Shown here piece by piece: positions 1-7,027 of a stretch of DNA of 52,500 bases; the first letter of the stretch is position 1, and every line of letters begins with the position of its first letter. The notes beneath the pieces are model-generated. The model had not been told where the DNA came from, did no database searches, and worked only from the letters and a program-made list of their open reading frames with translations. The stretch covers positions 1-52,500 of the forward strand of contig JAFLCU010000002.1 of assembly GCA_017303355.1 (NCBI GenBank), in the 5' to 3' direction. This DNA comes from Caulobacterales bacterium. GTDB lineage: Bacteria; Pseudomonadota; Alphaproteobacteria; Caulobacterales; Aquidulcibacteraceae. A program made the translations under genes and the position numbers.

Positions 1-1506
1 GGCCGGCCTGCGTGGCGCATCGCCCGCGACGGCCGCCTGCAGCCGCCGCGCCACCGCCATCGCATCGCCGTTCCACGCCATCGCATCCTTGCCGCGGATC
101 AGCGGCAGCTTGGAGAGATCCGGCTTGCCCGCGATCAGCGGTACGACCTTCTTCTGGCCCGACACCTCCAGCGACAAGGCCGTGTTCACCTCCACGATCG
201 GCCATTCCTTGGCGACCGAGGTCGGCGAGATGATCGCCAGCACCGTCCGCGCCGAACCAAGCGCTGTATTGATCTTCTGCGTAAAGCTCTGGCCCCAGCC
301 GATATGCGCCTCGTCAAGGAAGGCCTTCAGCCCGAGTTTGGCGCACGCCTCGAAGACCGGCCGCGCGATCTGGTCCTTATCCTCGCTGGCGTGGCTGATG
401 AACACGTCATAATCGTCCGCGCCAAACACCATCTGGCGGATGAAGCGCGACGGGTTCGGATCAAGCTCCAGCACCTTGGCGCAGAGATTGAGGAAAAGCG
501 CGTCGTCGCTGCCGCGCACCATCTTCAAAAACGCCAGCTGCCCGTAAACGACATTGCGATACGCGCGATCGAAGTTCGCCGGCAGGTTCAGCATGCCGCG
601 ATGCTGCAGATAATGATCGCGCGCGGCGGCTTCGATGCCGAATTTCTCCCACGCATGCAGCATCGCGCGAATGCGCCGGATGCGCTTGCGCGTTACGTTC
701 GGCTTGCTGTTGACGTTCAGCCCCGTAACGCTCTGGCGCTGATCGCGCTTTTGCAGGCGCACCTTGCGGTGATTGATGGCAAAGCCGCTGGCGATCACCG
801 CCCGCTCCAGCGCCTCGCCCGCGCGCACGCCCACGCCGCCATCTTCGCCGCGCGACGTCACCGCGATCGCCGGCGGAAATTGAGGCTGATTGGTGGAGAA
901 CGTGATGTCGTCGGCGTAACGCGAATAGCGGACGCCATTCTCCTTCGCCAAGCGCGCCAGGCTCCGATCCAATTGCGCGGAGATAAAATTGGAAAGCGGC
1001 GGCGAGGTCGGCGCGCCTTGCGGCAGACCGTTGCGATACGTGCAAAGTTGCGCAAACACCGAAGCCGCCGCCGGCCCAAGCTTGAAAGGCGCGGCCATGA
1101 ACAGCCCGCGCACGCGGCCGAAATTGATCGTCGGGAAGAAATTCTCCAGATCGACGTTCAGCACGAAGCGCTGGCCCACATGCAGCCGCGCATTGCTGAG
1201 AATGCTGCGCTCCTTGATGAAGCCGTGCGCTGCGGGATGCGCGTCGTACAAATCCTGCAGCACCTGCGCGAGCTTTTCCTGCGCTTCGCGGATGACGCCG
1301 TGCGGCGCATAGATTTGCCGCATGCCGCCCGTGCGCTTGGGAATTTCAAAGGCGCGATAGCGCTGCGCATCTTCCGCTCGATAGAGCGCGTGCGTCAGCT
1401 TGCCGAACGAAACGCCAAGATATTCCGCCGCATCACGCGCGGTGACGACCGGGCGCCCGTTCGCGAACCGAAGGCCTTCTGCTTCATCAACGGGCGAAAT
1501 AGGCAT
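1..1506 (-). CDS. Retron-type reverse transcriptase fused to a TIR domain (3' end beyond window)
   Basis: The frame is open for 502 codons from an ATG at 1506 and has no stop inside the window. Residues 60-330 form a reverse transcriptase with NARLH (105-109), VDLENFF (118-124), QGAPTSPP (163-170), the catalytic YADD (197-200) and VTG (260-262). The NAxxH and VTG motifs are those that mark retron RTs. Residues about 365-490 form a TIR domain beginning DYDVFISHASED, with the probable NADase glutamate at 439 after EWPIV. Retron RTs act in anti-phage defence by making an RNA-linked DNA that controls an effector; RT-TIR fusions are a known retron class, and the TIR would be expected to consume NAD+. 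A GAGGGA ribosome site lies just upstream. The C-terminus is not seen, so further domains are possible. Confidence 0.9.
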   Translation of the reverse strand, partial: MPISPVDEAEGLRFANGRPVVTARDAAEYLGVSFGKLTHALYRAEDAQRYRAFEIPKRTGGMRQIYAPHGVIREAQEKLAQVLQDLYDAHPAAHGFIKERSILSNARLHVGQRFVLNVDLENFFPTINFGRVRGLFMAAPFKLGPAAASVFAQLCTYRNGLPQGAPTSPPLSNFISAQLDRSLARLAKENGVRYSRYADDITFSTNQPQFPPAIAVTSRGEDGGVGVRAGEALERAVIASGFAINHRKVRLQKRDQRQSVTGLNVNSKPNVTRKRIRRIRAMLHAWEKFGIEAAARDHYLQHRGMLNLPANFDRAYRNVVYGQLAFLKMVRGSDDALFLNLCAKVLELDPNPSRFIRQMVFGADDYDVFISHASEDKDQIARPVFEACAKLGLKAFLDEAHIGWGQSFTQKINTALGSARTVLAIISPTSVAKEWPIVEVNTALSLEVSGQKKVVPLIAGKPDLSKLPLIRGKDAMAWNGDAMAVARRLQAAVAGDAPRRPA

Positions 1507-1513
1507 CCCATCC

Positions 1514-1606
1514 CTCGTACCTTACGATACCCGCCCGCAGGGCTGGGTATAAAGACAGACGTTGTTTGTTCTGCCGCAGGATCGACAGCAGACGTAGAAG
1601 GACGAG
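1514..1606 (-). ncRNA. Candidate retron msr-msd RNA
   Basis: The interval between the upstream terminator and the RT start is about 113 nt and structured. A segment at 1606-1593 (CTCGTCCTTCTACG) can pair with 1526-1514 (CGTAAGGTACGAG) through 12 pairs with small bulges, which is the position expected for the a1/a2 repeats of a retron RNA. Between them lie a 6-bp hairpin (1591-1586 with 1576-1571) and a 6+4-bp hairpin (1550-1545 with 1532-1527, inner 1543-1540 with 1536-1533). The pairing and position are visible. The retron identity is inferred, and at about 93 nt it would be short for the class. Confidence 0.4.
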
Positions 1607-1619
1607 ATGCCTTGCCCGC

Positions 1620-1658
1620 AAAAAGCGCGAGCGCGCATTGTAAGTCAATGCGCGCTCG
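1620..1658 (-). terminator. Rho-independent terminator of the acyl-CoA dehydrogenase gene
   Basis: A perfect 13-bp stem (1628-1640 with 1646-1658) with a 5-nt loop is followed on the minus strand, after CGC, by five T residues (1624-1620). It lies 32 nt past the stop of the acyl-CoA dehydrogenase gene and separates that transcript from the retron. Confidence 0.8.
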
Positions 1659-1689
1659 TCGACCTGTCTAGGCTTTCACAAATCCGGCT

Positions 1690-2877
1690 TTAGAGCCCCA
1701 GCACCATCTTCGCGATGATGTTGCGTTGGATCTCGTTGGAGCCGCCGTAGATCGAGGCTTTCCGCCAATTGTAATAGATCGGCGCAACATGGTTGGCGTA
1801 ATCGGGGCCAACGGCGAATTCGTTGTTGCCGTCGCCGCGCGGGAACGGCTGGGCGTAATTGCCGATCGCTTCCATCGTCAGCTCGGTCAGCCGTTGCTGA
1901 ATTTCCGTGCCCTTGATCTTCAGGAGCGAGCTTTCGGGGCCGGGGCCCTTGCCGGCTTGCTCGCGTGCGAGCACGCGCAATTCGGTCATCTCAAGCGCGG
2001 CCAGATCGATCTCGAGTTCGCCGAGCTTGCGCTGGAAATCCTCATCCTGGATGAGCGGCTTGCCGTCATCGCCAATTTCGGATTTCGCAATACTCTTCAA
2101 ACGCTCGACATTCTTCTTCGAGCGCGCAACGCCAGCGATGCCGGCGCGTTCGTGCGCGAGCAGAAATTTGGCGCAGGTCCAGCCCTTGTTCTCTTCGTAG
2201 ATGCGCTGATCGACCGGGACCTTCACGTTCTCGAGGAAAACATCGTTCACCTCATAGCCGCCATCGAGCAGCTTGATCGGCCGCACGCTGACGCCCGGTG
2301 TTTTCATATCCACCAGAATGAAGCTGATGCCTTCTTGCTGCTTCGCATTCGTATCTGTGCGGCAGAGGAAGAAACCCCAATCGGCGTGCTGGCCAAGCGT
2401 GGTCCACGTCTTCTGGCCATTGATGATGTAATGATCGCCTTCGCGCACGGCGCGCGTCTTGAGCGACGCGAGGTCAGAACCCGCGCCCGGCTCGGAATAA
2501 CCCTGACACCACCACACTTCGCCCGAGAGAATACCCGGAAGGAAGCGCTGCTTCTGCTCCGGCGTGCCGAAGGTATAGATAACAGGGCCAACCATCGAGA
2601 CGCCGAACGGCAGGGGCGGAATCGTTTCCGCGCGCGCGTTTTCTTCGTTCCAGATGTAGCGTTGCGTCGCCGTCCAACCGGTGCCGCCATATTCCTTCGG
2701 CCACGCCGGCGCCGACCAGCCCTTCTTGCCGAGGATTTTGTGCCAGGCGAGGAAGTCCTCCTTCGAGAGGTCTTCGCGCAGCACCTTGCCTTTCAGATGC
2801 TTGGGATAATTCTCGTCGATGAACGTGCGGACTTCATTGCGGAACGCAACTTCTTCCGGCGAAAACTCAAGATCCAT
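1690..2877 (-). CDS. Acyl-CoA dehydrogenase
   Basis: The 395-residue protein has the full length of the flavin acyl-CoA dehydrogenase family, which introduces the alpha-beta double bond in acyl-CoA during fatty-acid or related degradation and passes electrons to ETF. The N-terminal helical domain starts MDLEFSPEEVAFRNEVRTF. The mid domain has EPGAGSDLASLKTRA (around residues 130-145), and the C-terminal FAD-contacting end reads YGGSNEIQRNIIAKMVLGL. Substrate chain length cannot be read from the sequence. It has its own terminator downstream and no operon partner. Confidence 0.93.
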   Translation of the reverse strand: MDLEFSPEEVAFRNEVRTFIDENYPKHLKGKVLREDLSKEDFLAWHKILGKKGWSAPAWPKEYGGTGWTATQRYIWNEENARAETIPPLPFGVSMVGPVIYTFGTPEQKQRFLPGILSGEVWWCQGYSEPGAGSDLASLKTRAVREGDHYIINGQKTWTTLGQHADWGFFLCRTDTNAKQQEGISFILVDMKTPGVSVRPIKLLDGGYEVNDVFLENVKVPVDQRIYEENKGWTCAKFLLAHERAGIAGVARSKKNVERLKSIAKSEIGDDGKPLIQDEDFQRKLGELEIDLAALEMTELRVLAREQAGKGPGPESSLLKIKGTEIQQRLTELTMEAIGNYAQPFPRGDGNNEFAVGPDYANHVAPIYYNWRKASIYGGSNEIQRNIIAKMVLGL

Positions 2878-2923
2878 GGTCCGGCCTATCGATGTGCGCG
2901 CCTGATCGCGCGCTTCGGCCGAA

Positions 2924-3202
2924 CTATAGAGCGATGCGCGGGCCTATCAACTCAGCGTCGGGAATTGGCGTCTTTCCGCTGCGGCGCCGTGGCGGTGCGG
3001 CGCGCTGCGCTTGCTCCACGCTATCACGCTGCACGGAAGCGGCGGGGCGCGCGGCTACGCCGGCAGGCGGCGGCGCTTCGCTCGAACGGGTTTCCGTCGC
3101 GCGGCGCACCTCGTCGAGTTGGCACTCGATTTCGTTTTCGCTGGCCGCGGCGAATGGAACGGTCGCCGCTGTGATCATGCCGGCAAGAATCCAGGCTTTC
3201 AT
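2924..3202 (-). CDS. Small secreted protein of unknown function
   Basis: This is a 92-residue protein with a clear N-terminal signal sequence (MKAWILAGMITAATVPFAAA), so it is probably exported to the periplasm. The mature part has one cysteine (ECQLDEVRRATE) and a low-complexity Ala/Pro/Arg tail. A good ribosome site (GGAGGG) precedes the ATG at 3202. No family was recognised. It follows another small secreted protein in the same direction. Confidence 0.6.
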   Translation of the reverse strand: MKAWILAGMITAATVPFAAASENEIECQLDEVRRATETRSSEAPPPAGVAARPAASVQRDSVEQAQRAAPPRRRSGKTPIPDAELIGPRIAL

Positions 3203-3248
3203 CTCACACCCTCCACGCGCCGCCCTCCCGGCGACGCGCCCTCGAACC

Positions 3249-3575
3249 TCAAACCGCGTTGCGCGCCGTCTCAGCGATCAGCGCCCCCGGCGCACAGGCC
3301 AAATCAGCTCCTACCTCATTCGAGGCCGTCTCTGTGTTCACAGCTTGGCGAGCGATCGCCCGGGCCTCGGCCACAGTGTCGGGCGCCTGCCGGCGCGCTT
3401 CGACGTTCAGCTGAAACTTGAGCGCATCGACATCGAGCCCAGCGCTATCTTCGTAGGCCGCGCAGCGCACAGCGCTCAGAAACTCGGAGCTGCTCATCCG
3501 CGCCCCGCCCGCGCTCACCGCGAACGGGACCGCGACCACGGCTGCGACGCTGGTGGCGACAAGAGCGAAACGCAT
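3249..3575 (-). CDS. Small secreted protein of unknown function
   Basis: The protein has 108 residues from the ATG at 3575, chosen because GGAGGG lies just upstream and because a signal peptide follows at once (MRFALVATSVAAVVAVPFAVSAGG). The mature part has two cysteines (SAVRCAAYED and ADLACAPG), which could form one disulfide. The family was not recognised. The gene is divergent from the DUF1289 gene, and the shared intergenic region carries two matching palindromes (3684-3740) that probably control one or both. Confidence 0.65.
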   Translation of the reverse strand: MRFALVATSVAAVVAVPFAVSAGGARMSSSEFLSAVRCAAYEDSAGLDVDALKFQLNVEARRQAPDTVAEARAIARQAVNTETASNEVGADLACAPGALIAETARNAV

Positions 3576-3683
3576 AATCAAAACCCTCCAAAGCCGGACA
3601 AAACTGGCTCTCAAGCCCTGCCTTCGCTGAAGAGATGCAGCCGTTTAAGGTTTCGGATGCGCCATTGCGGAGAATTCAGGCTG

Positions 3684-3740
3684 ATATCGATTTACGATAT
3701 GCGCATCGAATGTCAATGCGTCTTTATCGTTTTTCGATAT
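3684..3740. promoter_or_regulatory. Twin palindromic operator, TATCG-N5-CGATA
   Basis: Two inverted repeats share the half-site: ATATCG-ATTTA-CGATAT at 3684-3700 and TATCG-TTTTT-CGATA at 3725-3739. The centres are about 40 bp apart, close to four helical turns, in the AT-rich divergent region between 3575 and 3800. This is what a dimeric repressor site pair looks like. The regulator is not identified. Confidence 0.55.
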
Positions 3741-3799
3741 TTTCATTTCGGCTCATCATGGTTGATTGCTCCCGGGCCGCCGGGTTAGCTCGCTGACCC

Positions 3800-3991
3800 A
3801 TGGAGCCGCGCCCCATTTCCAGCCCCTGCATCAAGGTCTGCGCCGTCAGCGGGCAAAACGGCCTCTGCATCGGCTGTGGCCGCACGCTGCGCGAGATCGC
3901 CAGCTGGGGCAGCCTCGATGAGCCCGCGCGTCAGGCGATCATGGCCGAGCTGCCCGGTCGCCTCGCCGCCGCCAAGGCGCCCACGCCATGA
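3800..3991 (+). CDS. DUF1289 small cysteine protein
   Basis: The 63-residue protein matches the DUF1289 pattern: PCIKVCAVSGQNGLCIGCGRT near the N-terminus, then a short helical segment with EIASW. The clustered cysteines suggest metal or Fe-S binding, but the family's function is not established. It overlaps the next gene by 4 nt, so the two are probably translated together. Confidence 0.85.
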   Translation: MEPRPISSPCIKVCAVSGQNGLCIGCGRTLREIASWGSLDEPARQAIMAELPGRLAAAKAPTP

Positions 3992-4245
3992 GCCGCGAAA
4001 TTGGCTTGGCCATCGTCATCGTGCTGCTGGCGCTCGTTGGCGTCGCCGTCGCGCGGCCCGACCTCGTGCCGGGGGACGTCGACGTGCCGCGGCTCGTCTA
4101 TCTGTTGATGGCGCTGATGCTGGCGTCCGGCGCGAGCTATGGCTTCTGGCGCTTCCGCGAGGATGGCGGCCGGGCGTTGATGGGCATCATATTCTGGGGC
4201 GTGCTGATCGTGGCGATCACCTTCGCCTACCCGTTCATCCACTAA
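3988..4245 (+). CDS. Short membrane protein resembling the anchor of TIGR02281 aspartic proteases
   Basis: The 85-residue protein has three predicted membrane helices (about residues 6-22, 34-50 and 63-82). It sits directly after DUF1289, where alphaproteobacteria often have a retropepsin-like TIGR02281 protease. Its pattern (LVYLLMALMLASG, then IIFWGVLIVAITFAY) resembles the N-terminal membrane part of that family as I know it. The protease domain is absent: a stop is reached at 4245, and the convergent exporter gene overlaps the end. It may be a truncated relic or a natural short form. Confidence 0.6.
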   Translation: MSREIGLAIVIVLLALVGVAVARPDLVPGDVDVPRLVYLLMALMLASGASYGFWRFREDGGRALMGIIFWGVLIVAITFAYPFIH

Positions 4246-5053
4246 ACGCTTGGCGCAGCATGTTGAGCGCCACCAGCGCCAGCAGCACCGCGAACGCGCG
4301 CTTTAACGCTTGTTGCGGCAAGCGGTGCGCAAGCCGGGCGCCGATCGGCGCCGTGATCGCCGTCAGCAGCGCCAGCAAGACGAAGCCGGGCAGGCTCACA
4401 AAACCCAGCGACCACGGCGGCAAGCCTTCGCGGCCCCAACCAGCGACGATATAGCCAAGTGCGGCCGGCAGCGCGATCGCGGCGCCAAAGCCAGACGCCG
4501 TCGCCACCGCTTGGTGGATGGGCCGGCCGCACAACGTCATCATCGTCACGCCGAACGCGCCGCCGCCAATCCCCATCATCGCCGACAGCACGCCGATGCT
4601 GCCCGCCGTCGCCGCGCGCGCGATGCCACGCGGCAGTTCAGCAAACGCGCGCCAATTGGGATTCGAAAACCCCATCTGCAGCGCCACCAGCAAAAGCCCG
4701 CCGCCAAACACGATGAGCAGCGCTTCGGTGTTGGCTAACCCGGCCAACGCAGCGCCCACCAACGCGCCCAGCGTGATCCACGGCGCCCAGGCACGCAGCA
4801 CCTCGAAATCGACAGCGCCGGCTTTCGTGTGCGTCGCCAGCGAGCGCCAAGAGGTCGAGACGATTGTGGACAGCGACGTGCCGACCGCGACATGCATGCG
4901 CACGCTCTCATCCACGCCCAGCAGCGTGAAAAGCGCATAGAGCACCGGCACGATCACGGCGCCGCCGCCAATGCCAAACAAGCCGCCGACGAAACCCGCG
5001 AACAACCCCGCGCCCGCCAAAGCCGCGACAAACCAGGCGATTTCCGCGCTCAT
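4235..5053 (-). CDS. TauE/SafE family membrane exporter
   Basis: The 272-residue protein starts at the ATG at 5053, which overlaps the dusA stop (ATGA). The longer frame upstream lacks a membrane helix and is rejected. About eight hydrophobic segments are visible, and the repeated glycine-rich signatures GGLFGIGGGAVIVPVL and MMGIGGGAFGVTMM mark the two halves of the TauE/SafE fold. Members export or import sulfite, sulfoacetate or other small organic anions, and the substrate here is unknown. Its 3' end overlaps the convergent membrane protein gene by 11 nt. Confidence 0.85.
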   Translation of the reverse strand: MSAEIAWFVAALAGAGLFAGFVGGLFGIGGGAVIVPVLYALFTLLGVDESVRMHVAVGTSLSTIVSTSWRSLATHTKAGAVDFEVLRAWAPWITLGALVGAALAGLANTEALLIVFGGGLLLVALQMGFSNPNWRAFAELPRGIARAATAGSIGVLSAMMGIGGGAFGVTMMTLCGRPIHQAVATASGFGAAIALPAALGYIVAGWGREGLPPWSLGFVSLPGFVLLALLTAITAPIGARLAHRLPQQALKRAFAVLLALVALNMLRQAFSG

Positions 5054-6129
5054 GCGGCGCGCGCACGCGCGTGTTCGATTTCGCTCAAAGCGGCGCGGAC
5101 CACGTCCGTCGCAGCGCCAGCGCGCACGCCGCGCTCCGAAAGCACACGCCGCCACGCCCGCCCGCCCGGCAAGCCATAGAACAGCCCCAGCATGTGCCGT
5201 GTCATCGCGTGCAACGCGACGCCAGCGGCGAGATTGCGCTCGATATACGGAATGTAGGCTTCGACCGCGGCTTCGCGTGTCTCATGCGGCGACGCACGAC
5301 CGAAGACACGCGCATCCACATCCAGCAACACGGCCGGGTTTTGGTACGCTGCGCGGCCGAGCATGACGCCGTTCAATCTTGGATCGCCGGCGTCCTCGCC
5401 GGCAAGTCCCTTGAAGCCATCATCCGATGCGGTTGTGGGCAGTGTTGCCGACGAGGACGCCGGCGGTCCAAGTTCGGTCAGTGCGTGATCCAGATCGCGC
5501 AGGCCGCCGTTCAGAATGATCTCCAGCTGCGGTCGCTCGCGCTTCAGCTCTCGCACCAACGCGTAGTCCAGCGGCGGCACGTCACGATTTTCTTTCGGCG
5601 ACAAGCCTGAAAGCCAAGCCTTGCGCGCATGCACGACAAAGCTCGTGCAGCCTTCCGCCGCGCACGCATCCACCAGCGCGAACAGCGCCTCGCGCGGCTC
5701 CTGATCGTCCACGCCGATGCGCGACTTGATCGTGACCTGCACGTTCGGCGCGGCCTCCTGCGCCGCGCGCCAAAGCCGCGCCACCAAGTCCGGCTCGCGC
5801 ATGAGGCACGCGCCAAAGCGCCCCGATTGCACGCGATCGGACGGGCAGCCGATATTGAGATTGATCTCTTGATAGCCGAACTCCGCGCCGATCTTCGCCG
5901 CGCGCGCCATCTTCTCGGGATCGCTGCCGCCAAGCTGCAGCGCCACGGGCTGCTCGATCTCGGAGAAGCCCAGCAAGCGCTCGCGATCGCCATGGATGAT
6001 CGCGTCAGCCGTCACCATCTCGGTGTAGAGCAGCGCATGCTTCGTAAGCGCCCGATGGAACGCCCGGCAATGCCGGTCGGTCCAATCCATCATGGGCGCA
6101 ATACAGAACTTATGAGATTGATTTTTCAT
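5050..6129 (-). CDS. dusA: tRNA-dihydrouridine synthase A, with altered N-terminus and an internal insertion
   Basis: DusA reduces uridines in the tRNA D-loop using FMN and NADPH. The sequence shows FCIAPMMDWTDRH, the NIGCPSDRVQSGRFGACLM block with the catalytic cysteine, KSRIGVDD, FVVHARKAWL and GVMLGRAAYQNP. Two things are odd. The first codons (MKNQSHKF) come from the island, because its attachment site overlaps codons 10-17; the original start is displaced to 40716. Residues about 222-248 (SSSATLPTTASDDGFKGLAGED region) are extra relative to the family and are encoded by a palindromic element. The frame is intact, so the enzyme may still work. Confidence 0.93.
   Translation of the reverse strand: MKNQSHKFCIAPMMDWTDRHCRAFHRALTKHALLYTEMVTADAIIHGDRERLLGFSEIEQPVALQLGGSDPEKMARAAKIGAEFGYQEINLNIGCPSDRVQSGRFGACLMREPDLVARLWRAAQEAAPNVQVTIKSRIGVDDQEPREALFALVDACAAEGCTSFVVHARKAWLSGLSPKENRDVPPLDYALVRELKRERPQLEIILNGGLRDLDHALTELGPPASSSATLPTTASDDGFKGLAGEDAGDPRLNGVMLGRAAYQNPAVLLDVDARVFGRASPHETREAAVEAYIPYIERNLAAGVALHAMTRHMLGLFYGLPGGRAWRRVLSERGVRAGAATDVVRAALSEIEHARARAA
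5385..5465. repeat. 81-nt palindromic element inserted in frame in dusA
   Basis: The arms CGCCGGCGTCCTCG (5385-5398) and CGAGGACGCCGGCG (5452-5465) are perfectly complementary over 14 bp and continue, after one mismatch, for 6 bp more (5400-5405 with 5445-5450). The total is 81 nt, or 27 codons, so the frame is kept. It lies between the ILNGGL and GVMLGR blocks of DusA, where the family normally has a short loop. It behaves like a REP-type or Rickettsia-palindromic-type element that tolerates life inside a gene. Confidence 0.7.
6080..6105. repeat. Left attachment site in dusA (attL)
   Basis: The core GTCCAATCCATCATGGGCGC encodes APMMDWT of DusA on the minus strand. It recurs exactly over 20 bp at 40664-40683, and over 26 bp with one mismatch at 38875-38900. 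Confidence 0.8.
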
Positions 6130-6168
6130 GTTTTTTGTTGGAACATCAGTGAACTAGATGTGCTGATT

Positions 6169-6242
6169 TGTGACCGCACGTTCGACCTGTGTTCCGCATT
6201 TTTCCGGGCTTTTCCAGACTGCGTGTGACCGGAGCGTGACCA
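6169..6242 (+). promoter_or_regulatory. Candidate integrase arm-type sites, left end
   Basis: TGTGACCG occurs at 6169-6176 and 6224-6231, with a near copy (CGTGACCA) at 6235-6242, between attL and the integrase start. The same octamer recurs near each right end at 38717, 38832 and 40621, which suggests recombinase arm binding. Confidence 0.5.
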
Positions 6243-6294
6243 GATTCGGCTTGAGGCCCTCATCAGGCGAGCAGTGGTTGCGGAGCGCAGCGTC

Positions 6295-6700
6295 ATGGCG
6301 TCGATTGATAAGCGTCGGGGCAAATGGCGCGCCCAAGTGCGCCGCGACGGTCATAGCATCTGCAAGACCTTCCAGCGCAAGTCAGATGCGGAGGAATGGG
6401 CGCGCGAGATCGAGCGCTCAATCGACAAGCAAATCGACCCCACAACTCGTCAAGTCAGCCGTAAGGATAGCTTTGCGAGCCTGATTGACCTTCACATCAA
6501 TGACCTGGGTGAAGTCGGCAAGCCGCTCCGCCGCTCCAAACGGAGTGTTCTGAACCGGCTTCGTACTGAACTCGGTGACACGCCCCTCTCTCAGCTGACC
6601 CGCGAGAAGCTTATCCAGTATGGGCGCCACCGCGCCAAGGAAGGCGCAGGCCCAGCTACCCTCGCAGTCGATATCTCCTTCACGGCGCTATCGCCGCGCC
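6295..6700 (+). pseudogene. Truncated tyrosine site-specific integrase
   Basis: From the ATG at 6295 the frame encodes MASIDKRRGKWRAQVRRDG, KTFQRKSDAEEWAREIE and a SAM-like core-binding segment to about VDISF. This is the N-terminal half of dusA-type phage integrases. Homology then stops near 6690 and the frame runs on into the antisense of the next gene. The whole catalytic domain (Arg, His-x-x-Arg, Tyr) is missing, so no recombination activity is expected. Its place next to attL, reading inwards, is typical for the element's own integrase. Confidence 0.8.
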
Positions 6701-6702
6701 GC

Positions 6703-6927
6703 TCATGGCGCCATGACCTTCGGGGCTTCACGGTCGAGCGTGGATTTCCGGCGACTTCCAGCGAGCCATTCATCAAGGTCAGCGATGTCATAGACGACGC
6801 GACGCTTGCCCACTTTGAGGAACGTCGGGCCAGCGCCCTCGCGCATGCGACTCTTATTGAGCCAGCTCTTGGACATGCCGACATAGGCGGCGGCTTCTTC
6901 GACGTTGAGACGTTGCTTCTCCGACAT
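6703..6927 (-). CDS. AlpA/excisionase-like helix-turn-helix protein
   Basis: The 74-residue protein starts at the ATG at 6927, where the recognisable domain begins (MSEKQRLNVEEAAAYVGMS). The MerR-like winged helix of the HTH_17 family covers residues 5-60 (SWLNKSRMREGAGPTFLKVGKRRVVYDIADLDEWL). Such proteins serve as excisionases or transcriptional activators of integrase genes in islands. It replaces the 3' half of the integrase, so a deletion probably joined them. Confidence 0.75.
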   Translation of the reverse strand: MSEKQRLNVEEAAAYVGMSKSWLNKSRMREGAGPTFLKVGKRRVVYDIADLDEWLAGSRRKSTLDREAPKVMAP

Positions 6928-7027
6928 GAAGGCAATCCCACCGCCTGAACGCCCTAGCGCGTCAGGCCAGCTCACCCTCAATCCTACGATTCGAGGCCGA
7001 TTGCCACTGTCTATGATATTTTTCTAT

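Noticed and set aside
1628..1658. The 13-bp hairpin as part of the retron RNA
   Set aside because: It has a T-run on the minus strand and lies just after the acyl-CoA dehydrogenase stop, so a terminator explains it. A role in the retron RNA is not excluded but not needed.
304..1671. Long plus-strand open frame (455 codons)
   Set aside because: It is the antisense of the RT-TIR gene. The minus strand has all RT and TIR motifs, while this frame is an Arg/Ala/His-rich translation with no recognisable domain.
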